A DNA stretch of 64,000 nt from Kamptonema formosum PCC 6407 (GTDB lineage Bacteria; Cyanobacteriota; Cyanobacteriia; Cyanobacteriales; Microcoleaceae): the NCBI RefSeq assembly GCF_000332155.1, contig NZ_KB235904.1:1198490-1262489 (forward strand). Direction: 5' to 3'. Position 1 is the first letter of the stretch; each line of letters starts with the position of its first letter. The translations under genes and the position numbers were made by a program. Positions 26,218 through 35,314 of the stretch are shown in pieces. The notes beneath the pieces were generated by a model. It was given only the letters and a program-made list of their open reading frames with translations, was not told the DNA's origin and searched no databases.

Positions 26218-26856
26218 TTACCCATTTGCATACAAATCAATAATTCGCTTAATCACTCGCACTACATCATATAGTTCATTCTGTTCTGGGTTAACCAGGG
26301 TAAATTTTTTTGATGTTGCATACTGATGTAATTGGCTATCGAACTTGACAAATATATAATCTTCACCATTCATTATCATCCCAAAAGTAGGCTTCTCAGG
26401 GTGAGGATTTGCCATCATGTAAGCCAAGGTTTGCGGTAGTGCTTGTAAAACACTAAAACTATATTGTTTAGCTTCTATTAACACGACCCATAATAAGTTT
26501 TTGATAACCAAGGTATCAATAAAGCCTTCTAATACGGTATCTCCGTTTTCAATCTCTATTTTGACAAACTTCTCCCCTCGAATTTTAAATGGTGGATCGC
26601 AAAATCCCAATAGTTCTAAAAGAGGAGATAAGGTAATAATGTTAACGGTAGCTTCGAGAATAAAGCCGTCTGCTGCATAATAAAGATAGCGGTTTTTTAA
26701 GCGGTCTAGTAAGTTTTTTTCAGCCTCTGTCAGTTCAGGTAAATCATCCAGCCATTCGGTGAAAAATTGAGGATCGTTTGCCAGAATGATGTTGAATTGT
26801 TCTTGAGCTTTGTTGAGGTTTGTAATGGCTTTTGTAATAGCAATTGTTTGAGGCAT
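26218..26856 (-). CDS. PD-(D/E)XK nuclease-like protein
   Basis: Protein of 212 residues. After a helical N-terminus (NKAQEQFNIILANDPQFFTE), the core has TVLEGFIDTLVI followed by LWVVLIEAKQYSF: an Asp, then Glu-x-Lys, the PD-(D/E)XK arrangement seen in type I restriction HsdR N-domains and many cyanobacterial stand-alone proteins. A helix with QALPQTLAYMMANPHPEKPTF follows. No helicase or methylase partner lies nearby. Binding or cleavage of nucleic acid is inference from the fold. It may belong with the neighbouring conflict genes. Confidence 0.65.
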   Translation of the reverse strand: MPQTIAITKAITNLNKAQEQFNIILANDPQFFTEWLDDLPELTEAEKNLLDRLKNRYLYYAADGFILEATVNIITLSPLLELLGFCDPPFKIRGEKFVKIEIENGDTVLEGFIDTLVIKNLLWVVLIEAKQYSFSVLQALPQTLAYMMANPHPEKPTFGMIMNGEDYIFVKFDSQLHQYATSKKFTLVNPEQNELYDVVRVIKRIIDLYANG

Positions 26857-26905
26857 AATCGAAGCGAGCTCTATGACAAGTTTATATTAATCTTAGCACA
26901 AGCTT

Positions 26906-27988
26906 TTAATCAACTAGACACCGATAAACTTCATTCTCCTTAAAAAAATCAAAATGACTGTAATCCATAATATTATCTAAAATTACATTCTTATCAATTT
27001 TTATTAATTTATATTCCCACTTAGAACCGCTAACTTCCCGTTTGATCTGTTCTGAAGCTACCACAGAATTTTTATCCGTACCCGGACAAACTATGCCACT
27101 AACTTTTTCTAGTCTCGCCGCAGTATTAATATCTTTTCCATAGGTGCAAGACCTAAAAATATATAAATTACCTTTAGCAATTCCAATCGATAAACCACAA
27201 GGTATTTGATGAGTTTGAATAAAAAGTTTCCAGTTTTCACATAGGTTTTCCATTGCTGCTAAAGCTGAGTGAGCTTCGGGAAAAGTTAAAAGATGAGAAT
27301 CGCCGACAACATTGCGAATTGTGCCGCCGTATTCTTCGCAGATTGTCTTTTCAAACATATCAAAATTCGTCAATAAATATTCTACATCTTGTATCGAATT
27401 TGATTCTTGATACGCGATAAATCCTCTCAAGTCGGCTTTAATAACTGCCTGGTTTTTAACAATTCTTGTCTTGTGTTCTTGATCTATTTTGTATACTTTT
27501 TCCGGTTCGCTCATTCCTTTTAAGGAAAACTCATTTACAAAAGATGTTTGCACTTCTGCTTTATTAAGTGCTAACCAAGCCGCTTGGGATAAATATATTT
27601 CATCGGGAGGCGTTACTGATTCTATTCTTGCTGTTAAATTAACTGTATTGCCAAAGATATCTTTATCCTGATGTAATACGTCTCCCAAGGTGATTGATAC
27701 GCGAATTGCTAAACGGTCATCATCAGTTTTTCCTGACTGCTGTGCCCTCAATTCTTGCTGCATTTCTATGGCTGCTAATGCCGCTGATGTCACGCTGGGA
27801 AAAATAATCCAAAACGAATCTCCTTCACCTTTGATAATACTTCCTTCACTTTTAGCACTAATATCTGAAATGAAAATTTTATGTTCGTTTAATAAGCTAC
27901 TTAAAGCCCCTTGAGATAAGGTTTTTACTCTAGCGGTATACCCGCAAATATCAGTTTTCATGATCACAGTAGAACGCAAATTAGCCAT
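26906..27988 (-). CDS. tandem class III nucleotide cyclase-domain protein
   Basis: Soluble protein of 360 residues from ATG 27988, with two cyclase homology domains. Domain 1 (about 1-165): VIMKTDICGYTARV holds the first metal Asp, then GEGDSFWIIFPS, and IFGNTVNLTARIESVTPP for the Asn/Arg face. Domain 2 (about 180-330): VIKADLRGFIAYQES, VGDSHLLTFPEA, and YGKDINTAARLEKVSG. Two domains in one chain could form an intramolecular catalytic pair, as in mammalian adenylyl cyclases. No membrane, GAF or PAS sensor is attached. It could make cAMP or cGMP, or be a conflict-type signal synthase (inference). Confidence 0.8.
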   Translation of the reverse strand: MANLRSTVIMKTDICGYTARVKTLSQGALSSLLNEHKIFISDISAKSEGSIIKGEGDSFWIIFPSVTSAALAAIEMQQELRAQQSGKTDDDRLAIRVSITLGDVLHQDKDIFGNTVNLTARIESVTPPDEIYLSQAAWLALNKAEVQTSFVNEFSLKGMSEPEKVYKIDQEHKTRIVKNQAVIKADLRGFIAYQESNSIQDVEYLLTNFDMFEKTICEEYGGTIRNVVGDSHLLTFPEAHSALAAMENLCENWKLFIQTHQIPCGLSIGIAKGNLYIFRSCTYGKDINTAARLEKVSGIVCPGTDKNSVVASEQIKREVSGSKWEYKLIKIDKNVILDNIMDYSHFDFFKENEVYRCLVD

Positions 27989-28072
27989 GATTTTTAGATC
28001 GCAAGCAAAAAGATACAATAATTATTGTAGAGGCGCAATTCTTAGCCCCTGATTAATTGCGCCTCTACAATG

Positions 28073-29320
28073 CTAATCTGCTAAACTCCGTCCTTTTGTT
28101 TCCGCCAGAGTTGTAGCATCGGGTACTTTGTCTGGTGTGTAGTAACCCGCAGCTTTCTTAGCAAGAATTTCTACCTGTGCATCTGCGGGAATCCAATCTT
28201 CAGGAATGGGGATGCGCTCAATTACCTCAATGCCAGAATTCTTAATTGCATTATATTTCATATCGCTCATGGATACTAAGCGGTCAATGCGGGTAATTCC
28301 CAACCAGTGCAGTACATCTGGCATCAATTCTTGAAATCGCATATCTTGAGTGCCAGCTACGCATTCAGTGCGAGTGAAATAGGCATCGGCACGATCGCCG
28401 CCTTCCTGCCGTTTCCGGGCATTATAAACTAAAAATTTCGTCACTTCTCCTAATGCTCTTCCTTCTTTGCGGAAGTAAACAATAACACCAGCACCTCCCT
28501 CTAAAGCAGTTTGAATGCAAACCTCAATTCCGTGTACTAAATAAGGCCGACAGGTGCAAATATCGGAACTAAAAACATCGGAACCGTTACACTCGTCGTG
28601 TACGCGGACGGCGAGTGGTTTGTTAGGGTCAGTAATATTAGCAATCTCTCCGACAATATAAACTGTAATCCCGCCAATTGGGGGTAAAAAAATGTGTAAA
28701 TCCGGTCTGGTTACTAACTCAGGAAACATCCCTCCTGTTTGCTGAAAAAGTATCCGGCGCAAATGGCTTTCCTCAACCTTGAGCCGATGGGCAATTCCTG
28801 GGAGATACCAGACGGGATCTATGGCAACTTTAGTTACTACTAAGTTGCCACCTTCTTTGACTATTTTACCATCAATTTGCACTCGTCCTTTGGCGATAGC
28901 ATCTTGCAGCTCTGGCATATTAATGTGAGCTTTAGTAATAGCAATTGAGGGGCGAATATCATAGCCTTGCTCGTAAAATGTGGCGTAAACTTCGCCTACC
29001 ATTGCGCCAAAGGGATCGAGGCAGACAATTTTGTGGCGATCGCTCCAACTGGGATGGGGGCCGATGCGTTCGGCGGGCGAGGTATTGGTAAAATCGGGAC
29101 GGTGATCGGCTTGGAGTGTACCAGATGCGATCGCTAGCGCCCGATAAACAGAGTAGGAACCGGAATGAGTACCGATTGCATTACGGTGAGTTGCCTTGCT
29201 GAGCGTGCCAATAACTGGGCCGCGCTTGAGGGGATCGCTTTCTCCCCAGTGAATCGGCATCGATTTTGCGCCTGCTTTGCCGGGATGGGAGGTTAAAACA
29301 ATATGCTTGGGTTTAGGCAC
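28073..29320 (-). CDS. GTP cyclohydrolase II family protein
   Basis: RibA-like protein of about 415 residues. I start it at GTG 29320, preceded by AGGAAACC; a TTG at 29380 is the alternative. The N-terminal 200 residues (HIVLTSHPGK, MPIHWGESDPLKRGP) are found in the COG0807 group linked to uracil catabolism or to an uncharacterised role. The catalytic part has VRVHDECNGSDVFSSDICTC, whose cysteines bind zinc, and VIVYFRKEGRALGEVTKF, the GTP-binding Arg region. It lacks the DHBP synthase domain of RibBA, so a riboflavin role is uncertain. It stands alone. Confidence 0.85.
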   Translation of the reverse strand: MPKPKHIVLTSHPGKAGAKSMPIHWGESDPLKRGPVIGTLSKATHRNAIGTHSGSYSVYRALAIASGTLQADHRPDFTNTSPAERIGPHPSWSDRHKIVCLDPFGAMVGEVYATFYEQGYDIRPSIAITKAHINMPELQDAIAKGRVQIDGKIVKEGGNLVVTKVAIDPVWYLPGIAHRLKVEESHLRRILFQQTGGMFPELVTRPDLHIFLPPIGGITVYIVGEIANITDPNKPLAVRVHDECNGSDVFSSDICTCRPYLVHGIEVCIQTALEGGAGVIVYFRKEGRALGEVTKFLVYNARKRQEGGDRADAYFTRTECVAGTQDMRFQELMPDVLHWLGITRIDRLVSMSDMKYNAIKNSGIEVIERIPIPEDWIPADAQVEILAKKAAGYYTPDKVPDATTLAETKGRSLAD

Positions 29321-29380
29321 GGTTTCCTGCTTACTATAGATACTGTTGTTAGCTGGTAGGCTACTCGCGATTGAAAACAA

Positions 29381-30068
29381 CCCTCCACCATACTAACAGC
29401 ATTCTGCTTTTAGAAGTATCGGGGGTAGCCAAATTTACAACGCTCACTTCTATTTTAGCAAGTTTTTTGAATGCGATCTAGATAGATTTAAACTACTTAC
29501 AGGGATAGACTTTGCTACAGATAATTTTAAAATTGAATTTGGCAAATAAATTTAGAAAATATTGGGAGAATGCTTGATAAAATTATGGTAATTGAGCAAG
29601 TAGTATAAAGACAAATAATTGATTCTCTAGAGTTTTTTTTCAAAAAGTAACCGCTCATAGGCACAGATAAAAATAGATCGGGGACTAGGGAAACAAGGGA
29701 AGAGAAAGAAAATAGAATAAAATTAAGGGTTTAAGCAACTGAGAAAATATTAATAGTCTGAGCAGTTCTATGATCTTCAAACTATTACCACCTTAGCATA
29801 TTTTTGCAATCTATCTTAAGTAAGAAAAACACAGATAAAATCTTACATCGAGCGAGAACTTAATTTTTTTATAACTAAAATTGGAGTCAGTTAACAGCGA
29901 ACACTGCCAGAATTTGCCGATTAAAATTGCCTAAGATTGGGATTTTATCTCCCTACAGTGAGAGTTTACACTCAACTCATTTACTGCTCTAGAGAGATTC
30001 TACTTCTGTGGGGAATCGGTATTGTTGTAAAGAGTGCAAGATTGTTCAACGAGAGCGGAGTTTGAATT
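29381..30068. other. 688-bp intergenic region, no gene seen
   Basis: AT-rich and without a convincing frame. It holds short purine-rich repeat pieces (near 29682-29712) and presumably the promoter of the following small exported protein. No tRNA or known RNA motif was recognised. Confidence 0.5.
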
Positions 30069-30380
30069 ATGAAAAGTTCTGATTTATCTAAGGTAATTGG
30101 TGCGAGTGTGATGGCAGCGGGTTTAGTGATTCTACCTGCTACTCTTCCCGCTTCAGCTCAGACTAATACTTCTCCAAATACTGACAACACTACCACCACT
30201 ACAACCCCCCCTCGAGCGGATGTTTATGATGCCGATATCGATAATGACTTTGACTGGGGTTGGTTAGGTTTGTTAGGTTTGACTGGTTTGTTGGGTTTGA
30301 TTCCCCGCAAACGAGAAGAAACAGTGCATTATAACAGTACCACTAGCGATCGCGACCCCGTTCGCACTGACTACCGCTAA
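30069..30380 (+). CDS. WGxxGxxG-type small exported protein
   Basis: Protein of 103 residues. A signal peptide (GASVMAAGLVILPATLPASA) is cut near ASAQT. A Thr/Asn-rich spacer follows, then DWGWLGLLGLTGLLGLIPRK: a WGxxGxxG motif, short hydrophobic helix and basic anchor, as in the WGxxGxxG cell-surface family, with a polar tail ending TDYR. Such tails look like sorting signals, but the processing enzyme is unknown. A strong terminator follows 53 bp after the stop. Confidence 0.8.
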   Translation: MKSSDLSKVIGASVMAAGLVILPATLPASAQTNTSPNTDNTTTTTTPPRADVYDADIDNDFDWGWLGLLGLTGLLGLIPRKREETVHYNSTTSDRDPVRTDYR

Positions 30381-30433
30381 GGCTCAAGTCAGAGGTTAAG
30401 TTAACCCGTTAGAGTATGAATAGAAATCGTGAG

Positions 30434-30456
30434 ACCCCCACCGTTGGGGGTTTTTT
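30434..30456 (+). terminator. rho-independent terminator
   Basis: CCCCCA / TGGGGG stem with a 4-nt loop followed by six T, just after the WGxxGxxG gene. Confidence 0.85.
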
Positions 30457-30486
30457 GTTGTCAGAATTAGGGAAGCGATCGCGCAG

Positions 30487-30708
30487 TCAAGTAATCAAAT
30501 CCCCCTCACAAAGAGTCAGACCACTTAATTCTGAAATTTTGGATTGTAACTGACCTTTGGCCGATTCTGCTAGAAGTGAGAATATTTCTAAAAAAGAAGT
30601 TTTCCCAACGCCGTTAGCACCAATCATCACTGTCAGAGGCCGCATTTCCACCTCCGCCGAAAACAAGCGGCGGAACCCCTCAATGGTTATAGACTTAAAT
30701 GTGTTCAT
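30487..30708 (-). pseudogene. truncated AAA ATPase (RecF/OLD-like)
   Basis: Only 73 residues remain. They begin MNTFKSITIEGFRRLFSAEV and include Walker A GANGVGKTSFLE, then stop after LCEGDLIT. The family normally continues for 300 or more residues with Walker B and signature motifs, absent here. Nothing on the 3' side resembles the rest. It is most likely a gene remnant that has lost its C-terminal portion; a functional peptide is unlikely. Confidence 0.75.
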
Positions 30709-30871
30709 ATCTTTAGTCCTTTACCTTGTAAAATCCTAATATGCACAGTTTTATTCCCTCTGAACGATTCTGCCTCTATCTTATATATCTACAAATTTTC
30801 CCAACCTAAGTGCTTCAGTTCCTAGTTCGTGTCACAATGATCCTGAGAAATTTTTGGATTTGAAAACCAAC

Positions 30872-31636
30872 ATGACCGTACATCCTAAATTGCAACGTGC
30901 TTTCGAGCAAGGCAGAGCACTTAAAATTATCAGTGGTTTGAACAATTTTGATGTCGATCGAGTCGCAGCTACCGTTAAAGCAGCGGATCTGGGCGGCGCA
31001 AGCTTTATCGATATTGCCGCCGATGTCAACTTAGTGCAAATGGCTCGTAAATTGACAAATCTGCCGATTTGCGTATCTGCTGTAGAACCTGAGAAATTTG
31101 TCGCCGCAGTTGCTGCGGGTGCTAATTTGATTGAAATCGGTAACTTTGACAGTTTCTACGCTCAAGGTCGCCGTTTTGAAGCTGAGGAAGTGTTAGCGTT
31201 AACTCGCGAGACGCGATCGCTCCTTCCCCACATTACCCTCTCTGTCACCGTCCCGCACATCTTGGAACTCGATCGCCAAGTACAATTAGCTCTAGACTTG
31301 GTAAAAGCTGGTGCTGACATCATTCAGACAGAAGGCGGAACCAGCGCCAAACCAGTACATCCTGGGGTTTTGGGACTGATGGAAAAAGCTAGCCCAACCT
31401 TAGCCGCCGCCTACGAAATCTCTCGCGCCGTTTCAGTACCAGTGCTTTGCGCTTCCGGGATCTCCAGCGTCACTGCACCTCTGGCAATCGCCGCCGGTGC
31501 CTCTGGCGTTGGCGTAGGTAGTGCTATCAACCAACTCAACAGCGAAATTGCAATGGTGGCCGCTGTTCGCAGTTTGGTGGAAGCAATGGCTACGGTGTCG
31601 CGATCGCCTATCTCTGCTGTGACTTACACTCCTTAA
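30872..31636 (+). CDS. DUF561 / Ycf23 family protein
   Basis: TIM-barrel-like protein of 254 residues starting at ATG 30872 (MTVHPKLQRAFEQGRALK). Family blocks are KIISGLNNFDVDRVAATVKA, ADLGGASFIDIAADVNLV, LPICVSAVEPEKF, GADIIQTEGGTSAKP and PVLCASGISSVTAPLAIAAG. Ycf23 is encoded in red algal plastids and most cyanobacteria; its reaction is not established. The glycine-rich phosphate-binding loop at the end (GASGVGVGSAINQL) suggests a phosphorylated ligand (inference). The frame upstream to TTG 30854 is not needed. Confidence 0.9.
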   Translation: MTVHPKLQRAFEQGRALKIISGLNNFDVDRVAATVKAADLGGASFIDIAADVNLVQMARKLTNLPICVSAVEPEKFVAAVAAGANLIEIGNFDSFYAQGRRFEAEEVLALTRETRSLLPHITLSVTVPHILELDRQVQLALDLVKAGADIIQTEGGTSAKPVHPGVLGLMEKASPTLAAAYEISRAVSVPVLCASGISSVTAPLAIAAGASGVGVGSAINQLNSEIAMVAAVRSLVEAMATVSRSPISAVTYTP

Positions 31637-31701
31637 TAATCATGGGGTGCGATCGCACCCCATAAAAATTAAAAATTAACAGTTAACAATTAACATTTTT
31701 A

Positions 31702-32319
31702 TTAATCATAATTAAAAAACCAAATCGCGTAATCATCCAATAAATCCCTGTTGGGCGAATCTTCCTCAGTCGCCTCCAAATCAGCGACAGGCAATGTGAA
31801 ATTTTTGCCATCAGAGACACGCTGCACCTCTACAAGAATACCCACTTCCTCCGAAATCAAATCCTCGAAACGCAGGAGTTTGAATACATCACTATAAGAG
31901 GGTCGAATCTTTTTCAGCTTTTCATACTCTTTTTTATTACCACGACCAAAAACAAATTCCTCCTCCCAAACAAATTCTTCTTGCCCCGTAAGGTTGCAAG
32001 GCATCTTAATATTTTTCTTCAAAAATTCCAAATACTTTTTTAAAGTTTTCTCACTAACATCAATATTTTTTACATTGAGAATCTTTTGAATTTTATGCTC
32101 AAATTCATCGAGGTCAAAGTTGTTTTCTTCTAGATCGTCATCCTCGCCTTCCAGATCGAAAAAGTGAACGTTAGGCAAACTCTCAAATATATTTTTTAGG
32201 CTTCTCTCTATGTTTTGCTTTCTTCCTGCTACAATAGTCTCATCAAGCTGAATCGGCTGGAGCTGTGGGCTAGCTGCTGCGGATTTGGTTTTATTTGGTC
32301 GATCGTCAAATTTAGACAT
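31702..32319 (-). CDS. hypothetical acidic protein
   Basis: Protein of 205 residues from ATG 32319 (GTG 32331 is possible). It is not securely recognised. A disordered N-terminus is followed by a very acidic stretch (EGEDDDLEENNFDLDEFE, about residues 60-78). A conserved-looking C-terminal domain has KMPCNLTGQEEFVWEEEFVF, PSYSDVFKLLRFED and FTLPVADLEATEEDSPN. This C-terminal pattern recurs in bacterial proteins often labelled calcium-binding; the acidic residues would suit that, but I cannot confirm it. No membrane segment. It stands alone between Ycf23 and DUF2301. Confidence 0.7.
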   Translation of the reverse strand: MSKFDDRPNKTKSAAASPQLQPIQLDETIVAGRKQNIERSLKNIFESLPNVHFFDLEGEDDDLEENNFDLDEFEHKIQKILNVKNIDVSEKTLKKYLEFLKKNIKMPCNLTGQEEFVWEEEFVFGRGNKKEYEKLKKIRPSYSDVFKLLRFEDLISEEVGILVEVQRVSDGKNFTLPVADLEATEEDSPNRDLLDDYAIWFFNYD

Positions 32320-32400
32320 GACTTTAGCCACTAATGCAGGTTTATTAGTAAAGTATATCTTGGCAGTAGTACCTTAGTGGTTGAGAAATAGGAGCAAGCT

Positions 32401-33057
32401 ATGACGCAATTACTGAACTCATCTAAACCGGAAGTCTACCAAGGACACTTTGGGGAATTTACGATCGAGGAAAGCGATCGCACCGGAGTTATCATCTATC
32501 GCAGCGGCTTAATTGTCGCAGCCATCTGTTTTGCGATCGGCACTGTACTCGTACTTTGGCAAGGTGACAACCCAATTGTACAGCAAGCTTTAACGCCAAT
32601 TTACGTATGTTTTTCTCTAGCATTAGGCGTTAGCTTAGCCACTATTCACATTTACATGATCCTGCTACACCGCCTTCTCCAACTATTTTGGGGGATCGGT
32701 GGTATCGCCGCACTTGTCCTCACCTTACAAAGCAGCGAACCCCTCGCTTTAGCAGTTTATAATCACCCTAGCTCGCTCTGGGGTATTGGCTTTACCTTCG
32801 CTGCCTTGGTGGGAATTTATTTCAAGGAAGCATTTTGTTTCAACCGTCTAGAAACCAAATTTTTAACACCTGTTGTTCCTTTTCTGATTTTAGGACATAT
32901 CATGGGTTTTTTGTCAGTTAACAAGGAACAATTTTTGCTAGCATTATGGGCAGTTTTGTTTCTGATATTTGGGCTGAGAAAATTATTTCAACCCATCCCC
33001 CAAGACATCGGCGATAAAAGTGTTTTTGACTACTTACACTCGCAGAAATCAGGTTGA
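32401..33057 (+). CDS. DUF2301 integral membrane protein
   Basis: Protein of 218 residues with six to seven hydrophobic segments between residues 30 and 200 (GLIVAAICFAIGTVLVLW, TPIYVCFSLALGVSLATIHI, GIGGIAALVLTL). The conserved pieces GIYFKEAFCFNRLETK and GHIMGFLS fit the cyanobacterial DUF2301 family, also found in plastid lineages. Function unknown. The ribosome site AGGAGCAAGCT precedes ATG 32401. Confidence 0.85.
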   Translation: MTQLLNSSKPEVYQGHFGEFTIEESDRTGVIIYRSGLIVAAICFAIGTVLVLWQGDNPIVQQALTPIYVCFSLALGVSLATIHIYMILLHRLLQLFWGIGGIAALVLTLQSSEPLALAVYNHPSSLWGIGFTFAALVGIYFKEAFCFNRLETKFLTPVVPFLILGHIMGFLSVNKEQFLLALWAVLFLIFGLRKLFQPIPQDIGDKSVFDYLHSQKSG

Positions 33058-33299
33058 TTGGTAATGGGTAATTGGTAATTGGGATACACAGATTTTACAG
33101 ATTGCTCTGATTTCACAGACTAAACGATCGTGACTCTAACTAATCCGTGTAATCCGTGTAATCGGTAAAATCCGCGATCGTAACTGGTAATTGGTAATTA
33201 CTTCTTTAAATCCGTTACATAATCTGTTGCCTGATTGGGAAAAAAGTAATTCACCTAAATGTGCTAATGTCTTGCCTGCGCTACAATTTCTTGAATTTA

Positions 33300-33980
33300 A
33301 TGCAGAACCACAAATCAAAAAAAAGAATTAAAATTCAACTACTCCAGCGAAAAGAGGTATGGGTAATTACATGGCAAGGCTGGATAATTATCATTATCTC
33401 TTTAATAGCTTCCACGATATTAATAATCGGAAATATTTATCCATTCTTAGCAGTAAATGCGCCAGTAAAAGCTGATGTATTAGTAGTAGAAGGATGGTTG
33501 CCAGACTATGCAGTAGATAGCGCGATCGCAGAATTCAAAAAAGGGGGCTACAGTAAATTAATTACCACAGGTTTACCTGTAGGCAAAGGATACTATCTCG
33601 CTAAATATAAGAATTATGCCGAACTAACAGCCGCTTCTTGCATTGTACGAGGGCTGGATAAAGATAAACTGATAGCTGTGCCTGCACCCTATGTAATTAA
33701 ATACCGAACTACCGCCTCCGCCATAGCACTAAAAGATTGGCTGGCAACTTCTGATTTAAAGGTAAAATCGATTAATATTTATACATTGGGAGCTCATGCC
33801 CGCAGGAGTTGGATGCTGTTTAAAGCTGTTCTGAGTCCTGAAGTAGAAGTAGGCGTAATCGCAGGCAAAGCGGAAGATTACGAGCCTCAGTTATGGTGGA
33901 ATTCTAGCACAGGATTTCGGACAGTGATCAACGAAGTTATTGCTTATATTTACGCCAGTTTTAGGGGCTGGAAAGCTTAA
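33300..33980 (+). CDS. YdcF/ElyC (DUF218)-like membrane protein
   Basis: Protein of 226 residues from ATG 33300; the frame extends back to GTG 33261. One membrane helix near the N-terminus (GWIIIIISLIASTILIIGNI), then a periplasm-facing DUF218-like domain beginning ADVLVVEGWLPDYAVDSAI, with a Ser/Thr turn (KLITTGLPVGKG) and TLGAHARRSWMLF. ElyC/SanA relatives affect envelope polymer metabolism, but this version is short and its activity is unknown. No clear ribosome site. The upstream 200 bp are short repeats (TAATTGG and ATCCGTGTA units). Confidence 0.75.
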   Translation: MQNHKSKKRIKIQLLQRKEVWVITWQGWIIIIISLIASTILIIGNIYPFLAVNAPVKADVLVVEGWLPDYAVDSAIAEFKKGGYSKLITTGLPVGKGYYLAKYKNYAELTAASCIVRGLDKDKLIAVPAPYVIKYRTTASAIALKDWLATSDLKVKSINIYTLGAHARRSWMLFKAVLSPEVEVGVIAGKAEDYEPQLWWNSSTGFRTVINEVIAYIYASFRGWKA

Positions 33981-34030
33981 AAGTTGTTAGTTGTTAGTTG
34001 TTAGTTGTTAGTTGTTTTGAGGGTACTTAT

Positions 34031-35197
34031 TTGAGCGGAGAACGTGCCTACTGGTTAGCTTGGTCGCAAATAAAAGGTGTTGGGCCAATGTCCCTGCACA
34101 GATTACAGCAACACTTTGGTAATTTAACAGATGCTTGGGCAGCAAAACCAGCAGATTTACAGCAAGTTAATGGATTTGGTAAGCAGACAATTGAAACAGT
34201 CATCGGGGAAAGATCCTGTCTTAATCCCGAACAATTCCTCGAAGAACATCAAAAGAAAAACCCCTGTTTCTGGACACCCGCCGATACAGATTATCCCCGT
34301 TTACTATTAGAAATACCGAATCCACCACCTGTGCTTTATTATCGTGGTAATGTCGATCTGAAAGAAAATCACGGTATTACGCCGACTGTTGGGATTGTCG
34401 GTACGCGATCGCCTTCTGAATACGGAAAACGTTGGACTCGTAAAATTAGCACAGCCTTGGCAAAAAGAGGCTTTACCATTGTTTCTGGATTAGCCGCCGG
34501 CATTGATACAGAAGCTCATGCAGGCTGTTTAGACAGCGGTGGAAGGACTCTAGCAATTTTTGGCACTGGTGTTGATATTGTCTATCCTGCTGCGAATAAA
34601 AAGCTAGCTGAACGAGTTTTAGAGCAAGGATTAGCTATTAGCGAATATCCGGCGGGAACCAAACCTTATAAAACTCATTTTCCCCAACGCAATCGGATTA
34701 TTGCTGGCTTAAGTCGGGCGGTATTGGTAATGGAAGCGCCGCAGAAATCGGGTGCTTTGATTACTGCTTATCAGGCTAATGATTTTTGTCGAGATGTTTA
34801 TGTTTTAACTGCGAGATTAGACGATGAGCGCTCTTTTGGATGTTTGGAGTTACTGAGTAAAGGTGCTCATCCTATTTTACCTAGTAACGATCGCTTTTTA
34901 AGTGAAGAGCGTTTGTTAGAAATGCTGGGGGCTATGCCAAAATTAGATTCTGCTCAATTAGATTCTGCTCAATTAAATTCTCCTCAACAGTTGTCGCTAT
35001 TTCCTGAAAATCCGCCGCCTATTTTAGAGCCAGACTTAGCGAAAGTATTGGAGGCGATCCCGTTTGAATCTACTGTTTTTGATTTGATTGTTGAAAGAGC
35101 AGGTTTAGCACCGGGAGAGGTATCTAGTGCGCTTTTACAGCTAGAATTATTAGAGTTAGTTTCGCAGTTGCCCGGAATGCGTTATCAGCGTTGTTAG
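34031..35197 (+). CDS. dprA: DNA-processing protein DprA
   Basis: DprA loads RecA onto incoming single-stranded DNA in natural transformation. 388 residues from TTG 34031, which has GAGGG seven bases upstream; the frame before it is TTAGTTG repeat. A helix-hairpin-helix region (VGPMSLHRLQQHFG, VNGFGKQTIETVI) is followed by the Rossmann-like core with VGIVGTRSPSEYGKRWTRKI, IVSGLAAGIDTEAHAGCL, PQRNRIIAGLS and KSGALITAYQAND. A C-terminal winged helix starts near residue 335. A short internal repeat (LDSAQLDSAQLNSPQQ) sits in the linker before it. Confidence 0.93.
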   Translation: MSGERAYWLAWSQIKGVGPMSLHRLQQHFGNLTDAWAAKPADLQQVNGFGKQTIETVIGERSCLNPEQFLEEHQKKNPCFWTPADTDYPRLLLEIPNPPPVLYYRGNVDLKENHGITPTVGIVGTRSPSEYGKRWTRKISTALAKRGFTIVSGLAAGIDTEAHAGCLDSGGRTLAIFGTGVDIVYPAANKKLAERVLEQGLAISEYPAGTKPYKTHFPQRNRIIAGLSRAVLVMEAPQKSGALITAYQANDFCRDVYVLTARLDDERSFGCLELLSKGAHPILPSNDRFLSEERLLEMLGAMPKLDSAQLDSAQLNSPQQLSLFPENPPPILEPDLAKVLEAIPFESTVFDLIVERAGLAPGEVSSALLQLELLELVSQLPGMRYQRC

Positions 35198-35250
35198 GAA
35201 GAAGGAAGAAGGAAGAAGGATTTAGTTATCTAGGAGAGAAGGAAGAATGT

Positions 35251-35308
35251 TTATACAGTCAGTTTTTTAGCCATCCTTATCTTATGTTTAATTAGATGGA
35301 TTTACTTA
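35251..35308. repeat. 58-bp dispersed repeat, copy B
   Basis: Matches 5430-5487 with about seven differences and is likewise preceded by GAAGAAGGAAGAA-type purine repeats. It ends seven bases from the stop of the minus-strand rhodanese gene. Confidence 0.75.
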
Positions 35309-35314
35309 ATAATT

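Noticed and set aside
29381..30068. Possible small RNA gene in the long gap before the WGxxGxxG gene
   Set aside because: No internal terminator, conserved RNA motif or clear promoter pair was found.
31702..32319. Assignment of the acidic protein as the calcium-binding CcbP
   Set aside because: Only general acidity and a vaguely similar C-terminal pattern; the CcbP sequence as I recall it does not align.
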